This document shows, in pieces, positions 17,032 through 25,855 of a stretch of DNA of 64,000 bases (position 1 is its first letter; every line of letters starts with the position of its first letter). The stretch is from HT1-32 sp040219025 (GTDB lineage: Bacteria; Pseudomonadota; Alphaproteobacteria; Rhodospirillales; HT1-32): positions 992,001-1,056,000 of the forward strand of contig JAVJTE010000020.1 in NCBI GenBank assembly GCA_040219025.1, read 5' to 3'. Position numbers and translations under genes: made by a program. The notes under the pieces are model-generated. The model worked only from the letters and a program-made list of their open reading frames with translations, was not told the DNA's origin and made no database searches.

Positions 17032-17087
17032 CACTTTCAAGACATCAATTCACTGCGCCCGGCGCATAACAGGAACTGGAGATTACG

Positions 17088-17885
17088 ATGAGCAAATTTT
17101 TCACCCGCGATATTCGACGCAAGCTTCACACCGGCACAACGATCGCCGCGACGATTGCTGTACTGGCGACATCCGTGATTGGCGGGGTGACCTATGCAGA
17201 GAAGAGCGGATTACCCGATCCGGGATTTGAAATTGTGCCGGGCCGGACCGCCCTGCTGGTTACCGATCCGCAGAATGATTTTCTGAGCCCGGACGGTGTG
17301 ACCTGGGGCGTTGTTGGCAAGAACATTGAGGCAAACAACACTGTCGAGCATATCGATATGTTGTTCGCAGCCGCCAAGGCCACGGATATGCCGGTCTTTA
17401 TCTCGCCGCATTATTACTATCCGCATGATCACAAATGGAAATTCGAGGGCGCGCTCGAGACCCTGATGCACAAGATCGGCATGTTCAATCGCGCAGGCCC
17501 GCTTGAAACCGACGGTATTGAAGGCTCCGGCGCTGACTGGCTGGAGCAGTACAAGAAGTATATCGACGACGGCGCGACTGTTGTGTCCAGCCCGCACAAG
17601 GTGTTCGGGCCGGAAAGCAACGATCTCGTGTTGCAGATGCGCAAGCAGGGCATCGACAAGGTTATTATCGCCGGTATGTCAGCGAACCTCTGCACGGAAT
17701 CGCATATGCGTGCCCTCATCGAAGAGGGCTTTGAAGTGATGGTTGTCGCCGACGCAACGGCAGCAGCCCAGGTGCCGGGCTATGACGGCTATGAGGCCGC
17801 GATGATCAACTTCCGGATGATCGCAAGCCATGTGACGGATACCGAAACCGCAGTGTCAATGATCAAGGGCACAGCGACCAACTGA
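17088..17885 (+). CDS. Exported isochorismatase-family cysteine hydrolase
   Basis: A 265-residue protein with an N-terminal export signal (basic residues, then a hydrophobic run about 18-35, ending near TYAEKSG) and an isochorismatase-like domain. The catalytic triad of the family is complete: Asp60 in LVTDPQNDF, Lys171 in SPHKVFGP and Cys202 in SANLCTESHM. Members hydrolyse isochorismate, nicotinamide, ureidoacrylate or other amides; the substrate is unknown. Most relatives are cytoplasmic, so the signal sequence is notable. First gene of the TetR cassette, GGAG before the ATG. Confidence 0.82.
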   Translation: MSKFFTRDIRRKLHTGTTIAATIAVLATSVIGGVTYAEKSGLPDPGFEIVPGRTALLVTDPQNDFLSPDGVTWGVVGKNIEANNTVEHIDMLFAAAKATDMPVFISPHYYYPHDHKWKFEGALETLMHKIGMFNRAGPLETDGIEGSGADWLEQYKKYIDDGATVVSSPHKVFGPESNDLVLQMRKQGIDKVIIAGMSANLCTESHMRALIEEGFEVMVVADATAAAQVPGYDGYEAAMINFRMIASHVTDTETAVSMIKGTATN

Positions 17886-17894
17886 GACCGCTCA

Positions 17895-17920
17895 GCGCCG
17901 CTCCATACCGGCTGCGGCGC
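17895..17920 (+). other. GC-rich hairpin in the cassette's first gap
   Basis: GCGCCGC (17895-17901) pairs with GCGGCGC (17914-17920). No T-tract follows. It lies between the isochorismatase-like gene and the AhpD-like gene. Confidence 0.45.
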
Positions 17921-18000
17921 CGGGACCTCCGGCTACCGACGGCCTGTCTGTATTCTGTCCGGGGAAACATTTCATAACCTTACCATGAGGAGTTAAATCC

Positions 18001-18567
18001 ATGACGAGCTTTACCACCCACACGATTGAATCAGCCCCGGCAGAGTCCAAACCATTTCTGCGGGGTGCAAAAGATGCCTTCTCTTTCGTGCCGAACCTGC
18101 TGGGCAACATGGCGGTCTCACCGGCATTGCTTGAGGGTTACATGACCCTGGCAGGCATATTCGATAAGTCCAATCTGTCAGAAACAGAACGCCAGATCAT
18201 TCTGATGACGAACAACCGTCTGAACGGTTGCACCTATTGTATGGCGGCGCACACGACCATCTCGAAAATGGCCAGGGTTCCCGCAGATGTCATCAATGCC
18301 CTGCGCGAGAATACGCCGATCGCTGACCCCAGACTTGAGGCACTTCGCCGGTTCGCTGCCATCGTCAATGAAACGAAAGGCTGGCCGGCTGAAAGCGATG
18401 TCGATGCGTTCCTTGCGGCTGGTTATACGAAACAGACCGTCATGGAAGTTATCCTCGGCACCAGCCTGAAGGTCATGTCGAACTACACGAACCACATTGC
18501 GCAAACCGAGCTCGATGCTGCGTTTGTCCCGAATGCCTGGAGCGGCACGAAGAAAGCTGCGGCATAA
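18001..18567 (+). CDS. Carboxymuconolactone decarboxylase-family (AhpD-like) protein
   Basis: A 188-residue all-helical protein of the AhpD/CMD superfamily. The redox motif Cys77-Thr-Tyr-Cys80 followed by His84 (NGCTYCMAAHTT) is the AhpD-type active site, which acts as a thiol peroxidase or disulfide reductase; decarboxylation is unlikely with this CxxC. It probably removes peroxides or protects thiols in the cytoplasm. GAGGAG precedes the ATG. Second gene of the TetR-controlled cassette. Confidence 0.85.
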   Translation: MTSFTTHTIESAPAESKPFLRGAKDAFSFVPNLLGNMAVSPALLEGYMTLAGIFDKSNLSETERQIILMTNNRLNGCTYCMAAHTTISKMARVPADVINALRENTPIADPRLEALRRFAAIVNETKGWPAESDVDAFLAAGYTKQTVMEVILGTSLKVMSNYTNHIAQTELDAAFVPNAWSGTKKAAA

Positions 18568-18625
18568 CCGAACCGCCGCTGTGGGACCCATGTCACCTCG
18601 GGGTATCCACGGCTTGTCTTCCCCC

Positions 18626-18702
18626 GTGCGCCGTTTGCCCTCCCTCACCCGGCGCACAGGCGTCTCCGGTCAGTCGACCACCCCTGCCGACTGGCCGGAG
18701 AC
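18626..18702 (+). other. Two tandem hairpins between the AhpD-like and YHS genes
   Basis: Hairpin 1: GTGCGCCG (18626-18633) with CGGCGCAC (18650-18657). Hairpin 2: GTCTCCGGTCAGTCG (18662-18676) with CGACTGGCCGGAGAC (18688-18702), 15 pairs with one G-U. A pyrimidine-rich stretch follows but no run of T. They may set mRNA stability or reduce read-through into the last three genes. Confidence 0.5.
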
Positions 18703-18736
18703 CTTCTCTTCCCGATCAATTGAAAGGATCAGACCA

Positions 18737-19222
18737 ATGAAGAACTCTGTCTCCCTCGCTGCTCTTGTTATGACAGCAACTCTCGCCATCACCCCGGCCG
18801 TCTTCGCCGAAGACGAATACAACGTTACCAATGGTATCACGCTGACCGGAAATCAACTTGGCATGCATGGCTTCGATCCGGTGTCTGTGATCGATACTGC
18901 GTCGCCGCAGTTCGGCAATGCCACATACACCTCGGCCTATGACGGGGTGGACTACTACTTTGCAACAAGGGCGGCTCAGCAGAAGTTCGAAGCTGATCCT
19001 GCAGCTTACCTGCCGCAGTTCGGTGGCTTCTGTGCCTACGGTGTTTTTGTCGGCAAGAAACTGGATGGTGATGTGCGGTTTGCCGATGTTGTCGATGGTA
19101 AGCTCTACCTCTTCGTTAATGCTGCGGTGTTCGGGAAGTATCTCGCAAACCGTGAGGAGGTTCTCAGGGTTGCCTACGACAAATGGCCGGGCATCCGCGA
19201 GACTGCGATCAACGATCTCTGA
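18737..19222 (+). CDS. Exported YHS-domain protein
   Basis: A 161-residue protein with a clear signal peptide (MKNSVSLAALVMTATLAITP, cleavage after VFA). The mature part contains GMHGFDPVSVIDT, SAYDGVDYYFATRAAQQKFE and DPAAYLPQFGGFCAYG, the YHS pattern seen in many periplasmic proteins of unknown role. YHS domains are thought to bind metal or redox partners, and the single Cys in GGFCAYG is a candidate ligand. AAGGA precedes the ATG. Third gene of the cassette. Confidence 0.8.
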   Translation: MKNSVSLAALVMTATLAITPAVFAEDEYNVTNGITLTGNQLGMHGFDPVSVIDTASPQFGNATYTSAYDGVDYYFATRAAQQKFEADPAAYLPQFGGFCAYGVFVGKKLDGDVRFADVVDGKLYLFVNAAVFGKYLANREEVLRVAYDKWPGIRETAINDL

Positions 19223-19240
19223 GCCATCGCAGGCATCACC

Positions 19241-19275
19241 GCTCCCGGGGACCTGCCCGTCAGGACCCCGGGAGC
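19241..19275 (+). other. Hairpin between the YHS gene and azoR
   Basis: GCTCCCGGGG (19241-19250) pairs perfectly with CCCCGGGAGC (19266-19275), loop 15 bases. No T-tract follows. Confidence 0.5.
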
Positions 19276-19320
19276 CATGAGCCTGACGATCCTCTCAGGC
19301 AAAACAAAAAGGAAATCAAC

Positions 19321-19974
19321 ATGACACGCATTCTGAGAATTGACGCAAGCGCCCGCGTTGAACGTTCGCTGTCCCGCAAGCTTGGCGATCAGTTCATTGG
19401 GGAATGGTCCGCATTGGACGGTACGGCGAAGGTTACCCTGCGAGACGTAGGCAAGACACCGCCGCCGATCATTTCCGAAGACTGGATTGCCGCCGTCTTC
19501 AGCCAGGCGATGACCCCGGAGCAGCAAGCACTGACCCGGATCTCAGACGAACTGATCGCCGAAATTGCTGAGGCCGAGATGATCGTCATTACGACGCCGA
19601 TGTACAATTACGGCATGCCTGCCGCTCTGAAAGCCTGGTTCGACCAGGTCGTGCGGATCAATAAGACCTTCACCTTCGATCTGGCGCGTGGCAACCGTCC
19701 GCTGGAACCGGTTCTTCCGGGCAAGCCGGTCATCGCACTGACATCCTGTGGCGAGTTCGGCTTTGGTCCGGGCGGGCTGAACGAAGGTGGCGACAACCTG
19801 CTGCCGCATTTGCGGTTCGCCTCGCGTTATCTCGGTCTGTCCGAGTTTCACCATGTCGGCATCGAATATCAGGAATTCGGAGATGCGCGCCATGAGCAAT
19901 CCAAGGCTGAAGCCAATCGCGCCGTACACGAACTCGCAGTGCGCCTGTCGCGACAACACACCCGCGCAGCCTAA
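19321..19974 (+). CDS. azoR: FMN-dependent NADH:quinone / azo reductase
   Basis: A 217-residue flavodoxin-fold reductase. The FMN phosphate loop is in the N-terminal RIDASARVERSLSRKL, the flavin-contacting segment TTPMYNYGMPAALKAWFDQV is intact, and TSCGEFGFGPGG forms the third loop. AzoR enzymes carry out two-electron reduction of quinones (and azo dyes in vitro), avoiding semiquinone formation. In a TetR-controlled set with an AhpD-like peroxidase this suggests quinone or electrophile defence. AAGGAAA precedes the ATG. Confidence 0.9.
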   Translation: MTRILRIDASARVERSLSRKLGDQFIGEWSALDGTAKVTLRDVGKTPPPIISEDWIAAVFSQAMTPEQQALTRISDELIAEIAEAEMIVITTPMYNYGMPAALKAWFDQVVRINKTFTFDLARGNRPLEPVLPGKPVIALTSCGEFGFGPGGLNEGGDNLLPHLRFASRYLGLSEFHHVGIEYQEFGDARHEQSKAEANRAVHELAVRLSRQHTRAA

Positions 19975-19997
19975 ACAACAAACATCGGAGATAGACC

Positions 19998-20462
19998 ATG
20001 TCCCGCCCACCCCTACCGCCGTTCACTGAACAAACTGCAATTCAAAAGGTCCGCGCCGCCGAAGACAGCTGGAATTCCCGTAACCCGGCGAAAGTCGCTC
20101 TGGCCTATACTGACGACAGCCAGTGGCGTAACCGGTCAGATTTCCTGTCCGGCCGGACAGCCATCGAAGCTTTTCTGACAGAGAAATGGCAACGCGAGAA
20201 AGGTTACCGACTGATCAAGGAACTCTGGGCTTTTGCCGGTAACCGGATCGCCGTCCGCTTCGCCTACGAATGGCACGATATTGACGGGCAGTGGTTTCGG
20301 TCCTTCGGGAACGAGAACTGGGAGTTTGCGGCTGACGGTCTGATGCAGCGTCGTATCGCCAGCATCAATGACCTGCCGATTGCCATGAAGGAACGCAAGT
20401 TTCACTGGCCATTAGGTCGTCGGCCGGACAATCACGCCAGCCTCTTGGATCTCGGACTATAG
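19998..20462 (+). CDS. DUF1348 / SnoaL-like (NTF2 fold) protein
   Basis: A 154-residue protein of the DUF1348 family with an NTF2-like cone fold. Typical blocks are KVRAAEDSWNSRNPAKVALAY, RTAIEAFLTEKWQREKGY, VRFAYEWHDIDGQW and FRSFGNENWEF. The conserved tryptophans and acidic residues line a ligand pocket in this fold, but no reaction is established. The family often appears beside flavoreductases and TetR regulators. It is the last gene of the cassette, 23 bases after azoR, with GGAG before the ATG. Confidence 0.85.
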   Translation: MSRPPLPPFTEQTAIQKVRAAEDSWNSRNPAKVALAYTDDSQWRNRSDFLSGRTAIEAFLTEKWQREKGYRLIKELWAFAGNRIAVRFAYEWHDIDGQWFRSFGNENWEFAADGLMQRRIASINDLPIAMKERKFHWPLGRRPDNHASLLDLGL

Positions 20463-20804
20463 AGACCGGGTTCAAAATCATTTACATCTGACGCAGGGTC
20501 AAAGGTAATGTTGAGAGGAAAGGTACAGGACCCGGGCCGGAACAGCAGCGTCAGGCGGGTGTCGAAGCCAAGGTGGTACGCAACTCTCCACATAACAACA
20601 ACAATGCAGGCGCCTGCAAAGCTGTTCATCTGATCTGTGATTCCCCGGGTCACTTGGCACCGGGAATGTTGCACTTTCGCGGAAAAATGAAAACACCCCA
20701 GGCACCATTCGTTCCGGGGCACGCACAACGACTTGTGCTGGTACCTGAATGGATAGCTGTAACTGTAATATTTGTGGAAATTCCCGCTAACCCTTTGAAA
20801 GGGT
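20463..20804. other. Non-coding stretch between the cassette and tRNA-Lys
   Basis: No frame here has a ribosome site or family resemblance. The only structures seen are an imperfect hairpin around 20638-20668 (ATTCCCCGGGT against ACCGGGAAT) and AACCCTTTGAAAGGGTT at 20789-20805, which abuts the 3' end of the tRNA and may end its transcript. No repeat of the tRNA 3' end that would mark an integrated element was found. Confidence 0.5.
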
Positions 20805-20880
<76 letters not shown>

Positions 20881-20968
20881 GCCTGTGCGGAGACGCGGTT
20901 CTAGCGAAGGAGCGGGGGGCTGTCGAGACAAAATACGCCGGGGCGGGGCGAAAGCCGGTGGCGGCGGG

Positions 20969-21226
20969 TCAGTCCGGCTTTTGCGGACGGTTCGGCCGGG
21001 CGGGTTGCCGGGGGGCGGAGGGCCGGTCGGGGGCTTCGCCGGGGCTCTGCCGCATTTCGTTCAGCAGGTCGAGCAGGTCCGGGCTGATGGCCCCGAGCTT
21101 CGACAGTTCATCGAGACCGGCGCTGTTGCCGGCCGCCGGGTTGTCGGTGCTGGTCACCGGACCCTCAGGCTGTTCTGCGCCACCTGATGTTGCGAGATCA
21201 CCTTTCTCAGTCTTGCCGGCCATCAT
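20969..21226 (-). CDS. Small hydrophilic protein of unknown function
   Basis: An 85-residue frame starting at tandem ATGs (21226 and 21223) behind a strong GGGGGAGAGAGA site, which is the main reason to call it. The product is disordered-looking at both ends, with a short amphipathic helix in the middle (LDELSKLGAISPDLLDLLNEM) and a C-terminal tail rich in Pro, Arg and Gln. I do not recognise it. It follows rodA on the same strand after 137 bases and may be read through from it. Confidence 0.5.
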   Translation of the reverse strand: MMAGKTEKGDLATSGGAEQPEGPVTSTDNPAAGNSAGLDELSKLGAISPDLLDLLNEMRQSPGEAPDRPSAPRQPARPNRPQKPD

Positions 21227-21363
21227 TCTCTCTCCCCCTGCTCGGGAGATATATTCAGGGCGCAGGCGAGATTTGGTAGTCGTGGGAACTACGTAGGCTA
21301 AATCGCGTAGTCCGGGAATGAACGGATGCCGGTCACAGGGAGCGGCACCGTGACGGAGAGAGC

Positions 21364-22512
21364 TCAGGTTTCTTCCTCGCCCCGGCGGCCGAAGGTGACG
21401 TCGCGGTGGATATAGACACACATCAGCAGGCCAAAGCCCATCAGCAGTGTCAGCATGGCGGTGCCGCCATAGGAGATCAGCGGCAGGGGGACGCCGACCA
21501 CCGGAACGAGACCCATGACCATCGCGATATTGATGAAGACGTAGAGGAAGAAGGTGACGGTAACGCCCATGGCCAGCAGGCGGCCGAAATGGCTGCGTGA
21601 GCGCATGGCGATGAAGACGCCATAGATCAGCAGCAACGCATAGAGGCCGAGCAGGCCCAGCCCGCCGATCATGCCGAATTCCTCGGCCAGCATGGTGAAC
21701 ACGAAGTCGGTCTGTTTCTCCGGCAGGAAACTGAGATGGCTCTGCGTTCCCTGCAGGAACCCCTTGCCGAACATGCCGCCGGAGCCCAGCGCGATCTTGG
21801 ATTGCAGGATATGATAGCCGGCGCCCAGCGGGTCGGTTTCCGGGTCAAGGAAGGTCAGCACACGCTGTTTCTGGTAATCGCGCAGGAACTGCCAGGCGAT
21901 CGGGATGGAGGCAAGTGCCGCCACGCCGCCGGCAACAAATATCCACAGCCGCACCCCCGCCAGAAACATCAGCACGACACCACCGGCGGCCAGCATCATC
22001 GCGGTCCCCAGATCGGGCTGGCGCAAGACCAGTGCGGTTGGCAGCAGAATCATCAGGATCGGCGGAATGAAGGAGGTGACGCGGTTTACATCCTCAAGAT
22101 TGATGCCGTGGAAATAGCGGGCGAGTGACAAGACGAGCGCAATTTTCATCAGTTCCGACGGCTGAACCTGGATCGGGCCGACGGCAATCCATCGCTGTGC
22201 GCCCATGCCGATGGAGCCAAACACCTCGACCGCAATCAGCAGGGCGAGTGCGAGGGCATAGGCCAGATAGGCAGAGCGCAGCCAGAACCTGATATCCAGC
22301 AGGGCAATGAACAGCATGATGACCATGCCGACACCGAAACGGGCCATTTGCTTTGTGGCCCAGGGGTCAAAGCTGCCGTTGGCCGCGGAATACATCATCG
22401 CGAAACCGACGGAAGCGGTCGCGACGATGAGCAGGATAAGCGACCAGTTAATCTGCCAGACCTTCTCCCGCAGGGTCATCTCGCTGGCACGGCTGGAAAT
22501 CAGCCCTCTCAC
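21364..22512 (-). CDS. rodA: Rod-shape peptidoglycan glycosyltransferase RodA
   Basis: A 382-residue SEDS-family polytopic membrane protein that polymerises lipid II during side-wall growth with PBP2. Signature segments are GSIGMGAQRWIAVGPIQVQPSE, SEDS-type LARYFHGINLED, a large periplasmic loop with GSGGMFGKGFLQGTQ, HLSFLPEKQTDFVFTMLAEEFG and the C-terminal VVGVPLPLISYGG. Its start overlaps the mrdA stop by four bases (ATGA), so it is the last coupled gene of the mreBCD-mrdA-rodA operon. Confidence 0.96.
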   Translation of the reverse strand: MRGLISSRASEMTLREKVWQINWSLILLIVATASVGFAMMYSAANGSFDPWATKQMARFGVGMVIMLFIALLDIRFWLRSAYLAYALALALLIAVEVFGSIGMGAQRWIAVGPIQVQPSELMKIALVLSLARYFHGINLEDVNRVTSFIPPILMILLPTALVLRQPDLGTAMMLAAGGVVLMFLAGVRLWIFVAGGVAALASIPIAWQFLRDYQKQRVLTFLDPETDPLGAGYHILQSKIALGSGGMFGKGFLQGTQSHLSFLPEKQTDFVFTMLAEEFGMIGGLGLLGLYALLLIYGVFIAMRSRSHFGRLLAMGVTVTFFLYVFINIAMVMGLVPVVGVPLPLISYGGTAMLTLLMGFGLLMCVYIHRDVTFGRRGEEET

Positions 22513-24431
22513 CGGGATTGTCCTGACAGGTTGACCTGCTGCAGCGGAGAGCGATCCTGTTCCGGCCGGTTTTCAGCCGCAGCGACAGTCTTTGGCGGCA
22601 GCGGCGGCAGAATGCTGCGGCGCTGGACTTCTTCGAGCACATCCCGGGCAATGGGTGCGGCAGCCGCAGACCCGCTGCCGCCATGTTCGACAACAACAGA
22701 GACCGCATACCGCGGTGCGCTGACCGGCGCATAGCCGACAAACAGGGCATGGTCACGTTCACGCCATTCCAGTTCCTCGTTCTTGAGGACGCGGGTATCG
22801 CGTTCGGATTTCGAAATGCGCCGGACCTGGGCGGTGCCGGTCTTGCCGCCCATTTTCATTGTCTCATCTTCGATGCGGGAGGACTTGGCGGTTCCCTTCG
22901 GGCTGTTGACGACCGCATCCATCGCATCGGCGATCAGTTTCAGCGTGCGCGGGGAAACATCGATCCGGTCCGGTTCGTTCAGATGCGCCGGCTTGCCACC
23001 AATGTTGCGGGTCAGGTGCGGCTGGACCGCCATGCCGCCATTGACCAGCCGGGCTGTCATCACCGCAAGCTGGAGCGGCGTGGTCAGGACATAGCCCTGT
23101 CCGATACCGGCAATCAGCGTCTCGCCCCGTTGCCAGGGCTGGCCGATGGTCGCGGTCTTCCAGTCGCGGGTCGGGATCACCCCGGAGCGGGCACCGGGCA
23201 GGTCGATATCAACCGGCTCGCCCAGCCCGAAACGGCGCGACATTTCGGCAATCCGGTCAATGCCGAGGCGTTTGGCAATTTCGTAGAAATAGGTATCGCA
23301 GGACTGCTCGATTGCCTCGTTCAGGTCCATGTGACCATGGCCCCATTTTTTCCAGCAATGGAACCGGGCATTGCCGAGTTCGGTGACACCGTTACAGAAT
23401 ATCTTCTGCTCCGGACCGATGACACCGGCTTCAAGCGCCGCAATGGCAACCACCATCTTGAAGGTCGAGCCCGGCGGATACTGACCGACCAGCGCCTTGT
23501 TGATCAGCGGTGACTTCTCATTGTTGACCAGCGAACGCCAGTAAGCCGTGGTCAGCCCCTTGTTGAAGGCATTGGGGTCGAAGCCGGGTTGCGAACTCAT
23601 CGCCAGAATTTCGCCGGTATGGACGTCAAGAACGACCACGGCAGCACTTTCCTCACCGACCCGCTGTTCAACGAATTTCTGCAGTTCGATATCGATGGTG
23701 AGCTCAACCTCGACACCGGGTTCGCCCTCCCTGCGTTCCAGTTCCCGTTTGATGCGCCCCAGCGCATTGACCTCGACCTGGCTGGTGCCGCCGGCCCCGC
23801 GAAGCGCCAGATCATGGACTTTCTCAACCCCGGCCTTGCCGATGCGAAAACCCGGCAGCTCCAGCAGCGGATCGCCGGTCAGATCATCTTCTGACACCTG
23901 GGCCACATAGCCCAGAACATGGGCCAGGGTTTCACCATTGGGATAATTGCGGCTCTGGCCGACATCGATATCGATACCCGGCAGGTCCGGTGAATTGACC
24001 TGAATGCTGGCGACCTCTTCCCATGTCAGGTTTTCAACAACCTTGATGGGCACAAAACTGCGGCGTCTGCGGGCATCGCGGAGGACACGCTGGATTTCTT
24101 TCGGGCTGATATCGACGATCTGTGACAGCCGCTCCAGTGTCGCCTTCATGCCGCCGGCCTTTTCCGTATCTTCAGCGACGATCAGAACGCGGTAGTTGAT
24201 TTCGTTGTCGGCAAGCGGCTTGCCGAACCGGTCGAGAATACGCCCCCGGGGCGGTGGCAGCAGGCGAATGTTGATGCGGTTTTCATCTGCCAGCGTGGCG
24301 TAGCGGCTGCCCTCGATGATCTGCAGATAGTACATCCGTCCGGCCAGTCCGCCGAGCAGGGCAAGCTTGGCGGCGCCCAGGAAGGCAGCACGACGGCCAA
24401 ACAGTTTTGCGCGATCCGTATCGCGATTCAT
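22509..24431 (-). CDS. mrdA: Penicillin-binding protein 2 (elongasome transpeptidase)
   Basis: A 640-residue class B PBP that cross-links peptidoglycan for cell elongation. A membrane anchor lies at about residues 16-38, followed by the pedestal domain with PPPRGRILDRFGKPLADN. The transpeptidase domain has the nucleophile Ser322 in the SxxK motif PPGSTFK, the second motif in QSCDTYFY, and the KTG triad in GGKTGTAQ. All three motifs are intact. It overlaps both mreD and rodA by four bases. Confidence 0.96.
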   Translation of the reverse strand: MNRDTDRAKLFGRRAAFLGAAKLALLGGLAGRMYYLQIIEGSRYATLADENRINIRLLPPPRGRILDRFGKPLADNEINYRVLIVAEDTEKAGGMKATLERLSQIVDISPKEIQRVLRDARRRRSFVPIKVVENLTWEEVASIQVNSPDLPGIDIDVGQSRNYPNGETLAHVLGYVAQVSEDDLTGDPLLELPGFRIGKAGVEKVHDLALRGAGGTSQVEVNALGRIKRELERREGEPGVEVELTIDIELQKFVEQRVGEESAAVVVLDVHTGEILAMSSQPGFDPNAFNKGLTTAYWRSLVNNEKSPLINKALVGQYPPGSTFKMVVAIAALEAGVIGPEQKIFCNGVTELGNARFHCWKKWGHGHMDLNEAIEQSCDTYFYEIAKRLGIDRIAEMSRRFGLGEPVDIDLPGARSGVIPTRDWKTATIGQPWQRGETLIAGIGQGYVLTTPLQLAVMTARLVNGGMAVQPHLTRNIGGKPAHLNEPDRIDVSPRTLKLIADAMDAVVNSPKGTAKSSRIEDETMKMGGKTGTAQVRRISKSERDTRVLKNEELEWRERDHALFVGYAPVSAPRYAVSVVVEHGGSGSAAAAPIARDVLEEVQRRSILPPLPPKTVAAAENRPEQDRSPLQQVNLSGQSR

Positions 24432-24949
24432 ATTTCCTGCCTCAGCGCGGCATATTGCAGGCGGGCCAGCAGCCAGTTCAGCACCGGGTAAAGACCGATC
24501 ATGATGAGATACTGGAAGACAACCGGAAGGAAGGGTACCAGCGCGCTGTCAATCATCGATACCAGCAGCCAGAAGAGCAGCATGGCCGGTGCCGTGACCA
24601 TACCGAACCCCCACCAGTTGATCAGGAAGCTCTTGCCGTAGAAGACGGTGCTCTGCGCCGATACCCCACCCTGCATCAGCAGCAGGATAAGGGCACCGAC
24701 ACCCAGCGGGGTGCCGATGATCGCGTCCTGAAAAAGTCCCAGCAGGAACGCCATTGAGGGGGGAATCAGGTCAGGGCGGTGGACTGCCCAGTAAAAGATC
24801 GCCGGGAGTGACAGCATCGGCGCAATCACCCCCCAGAACGGGAGATGAAACGGGATGGCGCTGATCAGGATCAGGATCAGCACACTCAGGCAGGGGACAA
24901 TCTGGCGGGCGACATGGTCGAGCCTCTGGCTGAATGTCAGCGGGGTCAT
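24428..24949 (-). CDS. mreD: Rod-shape-determining membrane protein MreD
   Basis: A 173-residue hydrophobic protein with about five predicted membrane helices, the expected size and composition for MreD. The conserved stretch FLLGLFQDAIIGTPLGVGAL is present. It links MreC and the cytoplasmic MreB filament to RodA/PBP2. It overlaps mreC upstream and mrdA downstream by four bases each. Confidence 0.92.
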   Translation of the reverse strand: MTPLTFSQRLDHVARQIVPCLSVLILILISAIPFHLPFWGVIAPMLSLPAIFYWAVHRPDLIPPSMAFLLGLFQDAIIGTPLGVGALILLLMQGGVSAQSTVFYGKSFLINWWGFGMVTAPAMLLFWLLVSMIDSALVPFLPVVFQYLIMIGLYPVLNWLLARLQYAALRQEI

Positions 24950-25827
24950 TCCGACAATCCGCCAGCCTGTTCCATGCGGTCACTGTTCAGGATGCCGGCG
25001 AGGCCGTAATTCACCACCCGGACAAATTCCAGGCGATGGCGGCGCAGAAACGGCTGGATCCTGACCACACCGTCGGAAACGGAGGAGACCACACCGATCG
25101 GTAGCCCGGGCGGGAAGACACCGCCGTGCCCGGATGTGACAACCCGTTCGCCGGGCCCGACGGTTGTGTTGACCGGCAGGAACAGCAACCGGGCCTGATC
25201 GCCATTGTCGCCGGTCAGGATACCCCGTGCCCGGCTGGATTCGATGACGGCAGGGATCCGGCTGTTGATATCAGTCAGCAGCAATACCCGTGTCGAGCGG
25301 TTGCCGACCTGGGCGACGCGCCCGATCAGTCCTTCCCCGGTTATCACCGCCTGGCCCTTGGTGACGCCGTCACGGGTGCCGACGTTGAGCAGTACGGACT
25401 GGGCAAAGGGACCGCCGGGATCACCGATGACACGGGCGGTCACGAACTCGGGCGGCGGCGGCGGATCGAAATTCAGCAACTCCCGCAGCGACTGGTTCTG
25501 TGCCTGAAGTTCAAGCGCCGCCTGTCGCCATTCAAGCAGGCGCTGGTTTTCGGCGATCAGGATTTCGTTATGGGCGCGGATATCGCGCAGTTCTTCGAGG
25601 TGGGTAACCGTGTTCGACAGGGTACTGGTCGGGCGCGACATGACATCAAGGATTGGCGCAACAGCGTCACTGATCGACGTCCGGAGAGACGCGATGGTTT
25701 TCGGGTCAGCCTTGCCGAAAACCATCAGCCCGAGCGAGGCAATCACCAGTGAAAGGAAGGCAAACCTCTGCACGAACAGCCGGAAAGGCTGTGCCAGTCT
25801 CAGTGCCGGGCTGCGTTTGGTTGCCAA
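24946..25827 (-). CDS. mreC: Rod-shape-determining protein MreC
   Basis: A 293-residue bitopic protein with one N-terminal membrane helix (about residues 20-40), a coiled-coil stretch (THLEELRDIRAHNEILIAENQ) and the periplasmic beta-barrel domain with ARVIGDPGGPFAQSVLLNVG, GLIGRVAQVGNRSTRVLLLTD and TSGHGGVFPPGLPIGVV. It scaffolds the elongasome and activates PBP2. It lies 28 bases downstream of mreB. Confidence 0.94.
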   Translation of the reverse strand: MATKRSPALRLAQPFRLFVQRFAFLSLVIASLGLMVFGKADPKTIASLRTSISDAVAPILDVMSRPTSTLSNTVTHLEELRDIRAHNEILIAENQRLLEWRQAALELQAQNQSLRELLNFDPPPPPEFVTARVIGDPGGPFAQSVLLNVGTRDGVTKGQAVITGEGLIGRVAQVGNRSTRVLLLTDINSRIPAVIESSRARGILTGDNGDQARLLFLPVNTTVGPGERVVTSGHGGVFPPGLPIGVVSSVSDGVVRIQPFLRRHRLEFVRVVNYGLAGILNSDRMEQAGGLSE

Positions 25828-25855
25828 GGCTCTCTCCGTGAGCGCAGTGTCAGAA

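Noticed and set aside
25092..25103. CACCGATCGGTA, an 11/12 match to the TetR operator
   Set aside because: It lies deep inside the mreC coding sequence, away from any promoter, and is explained by codons; probably chance.
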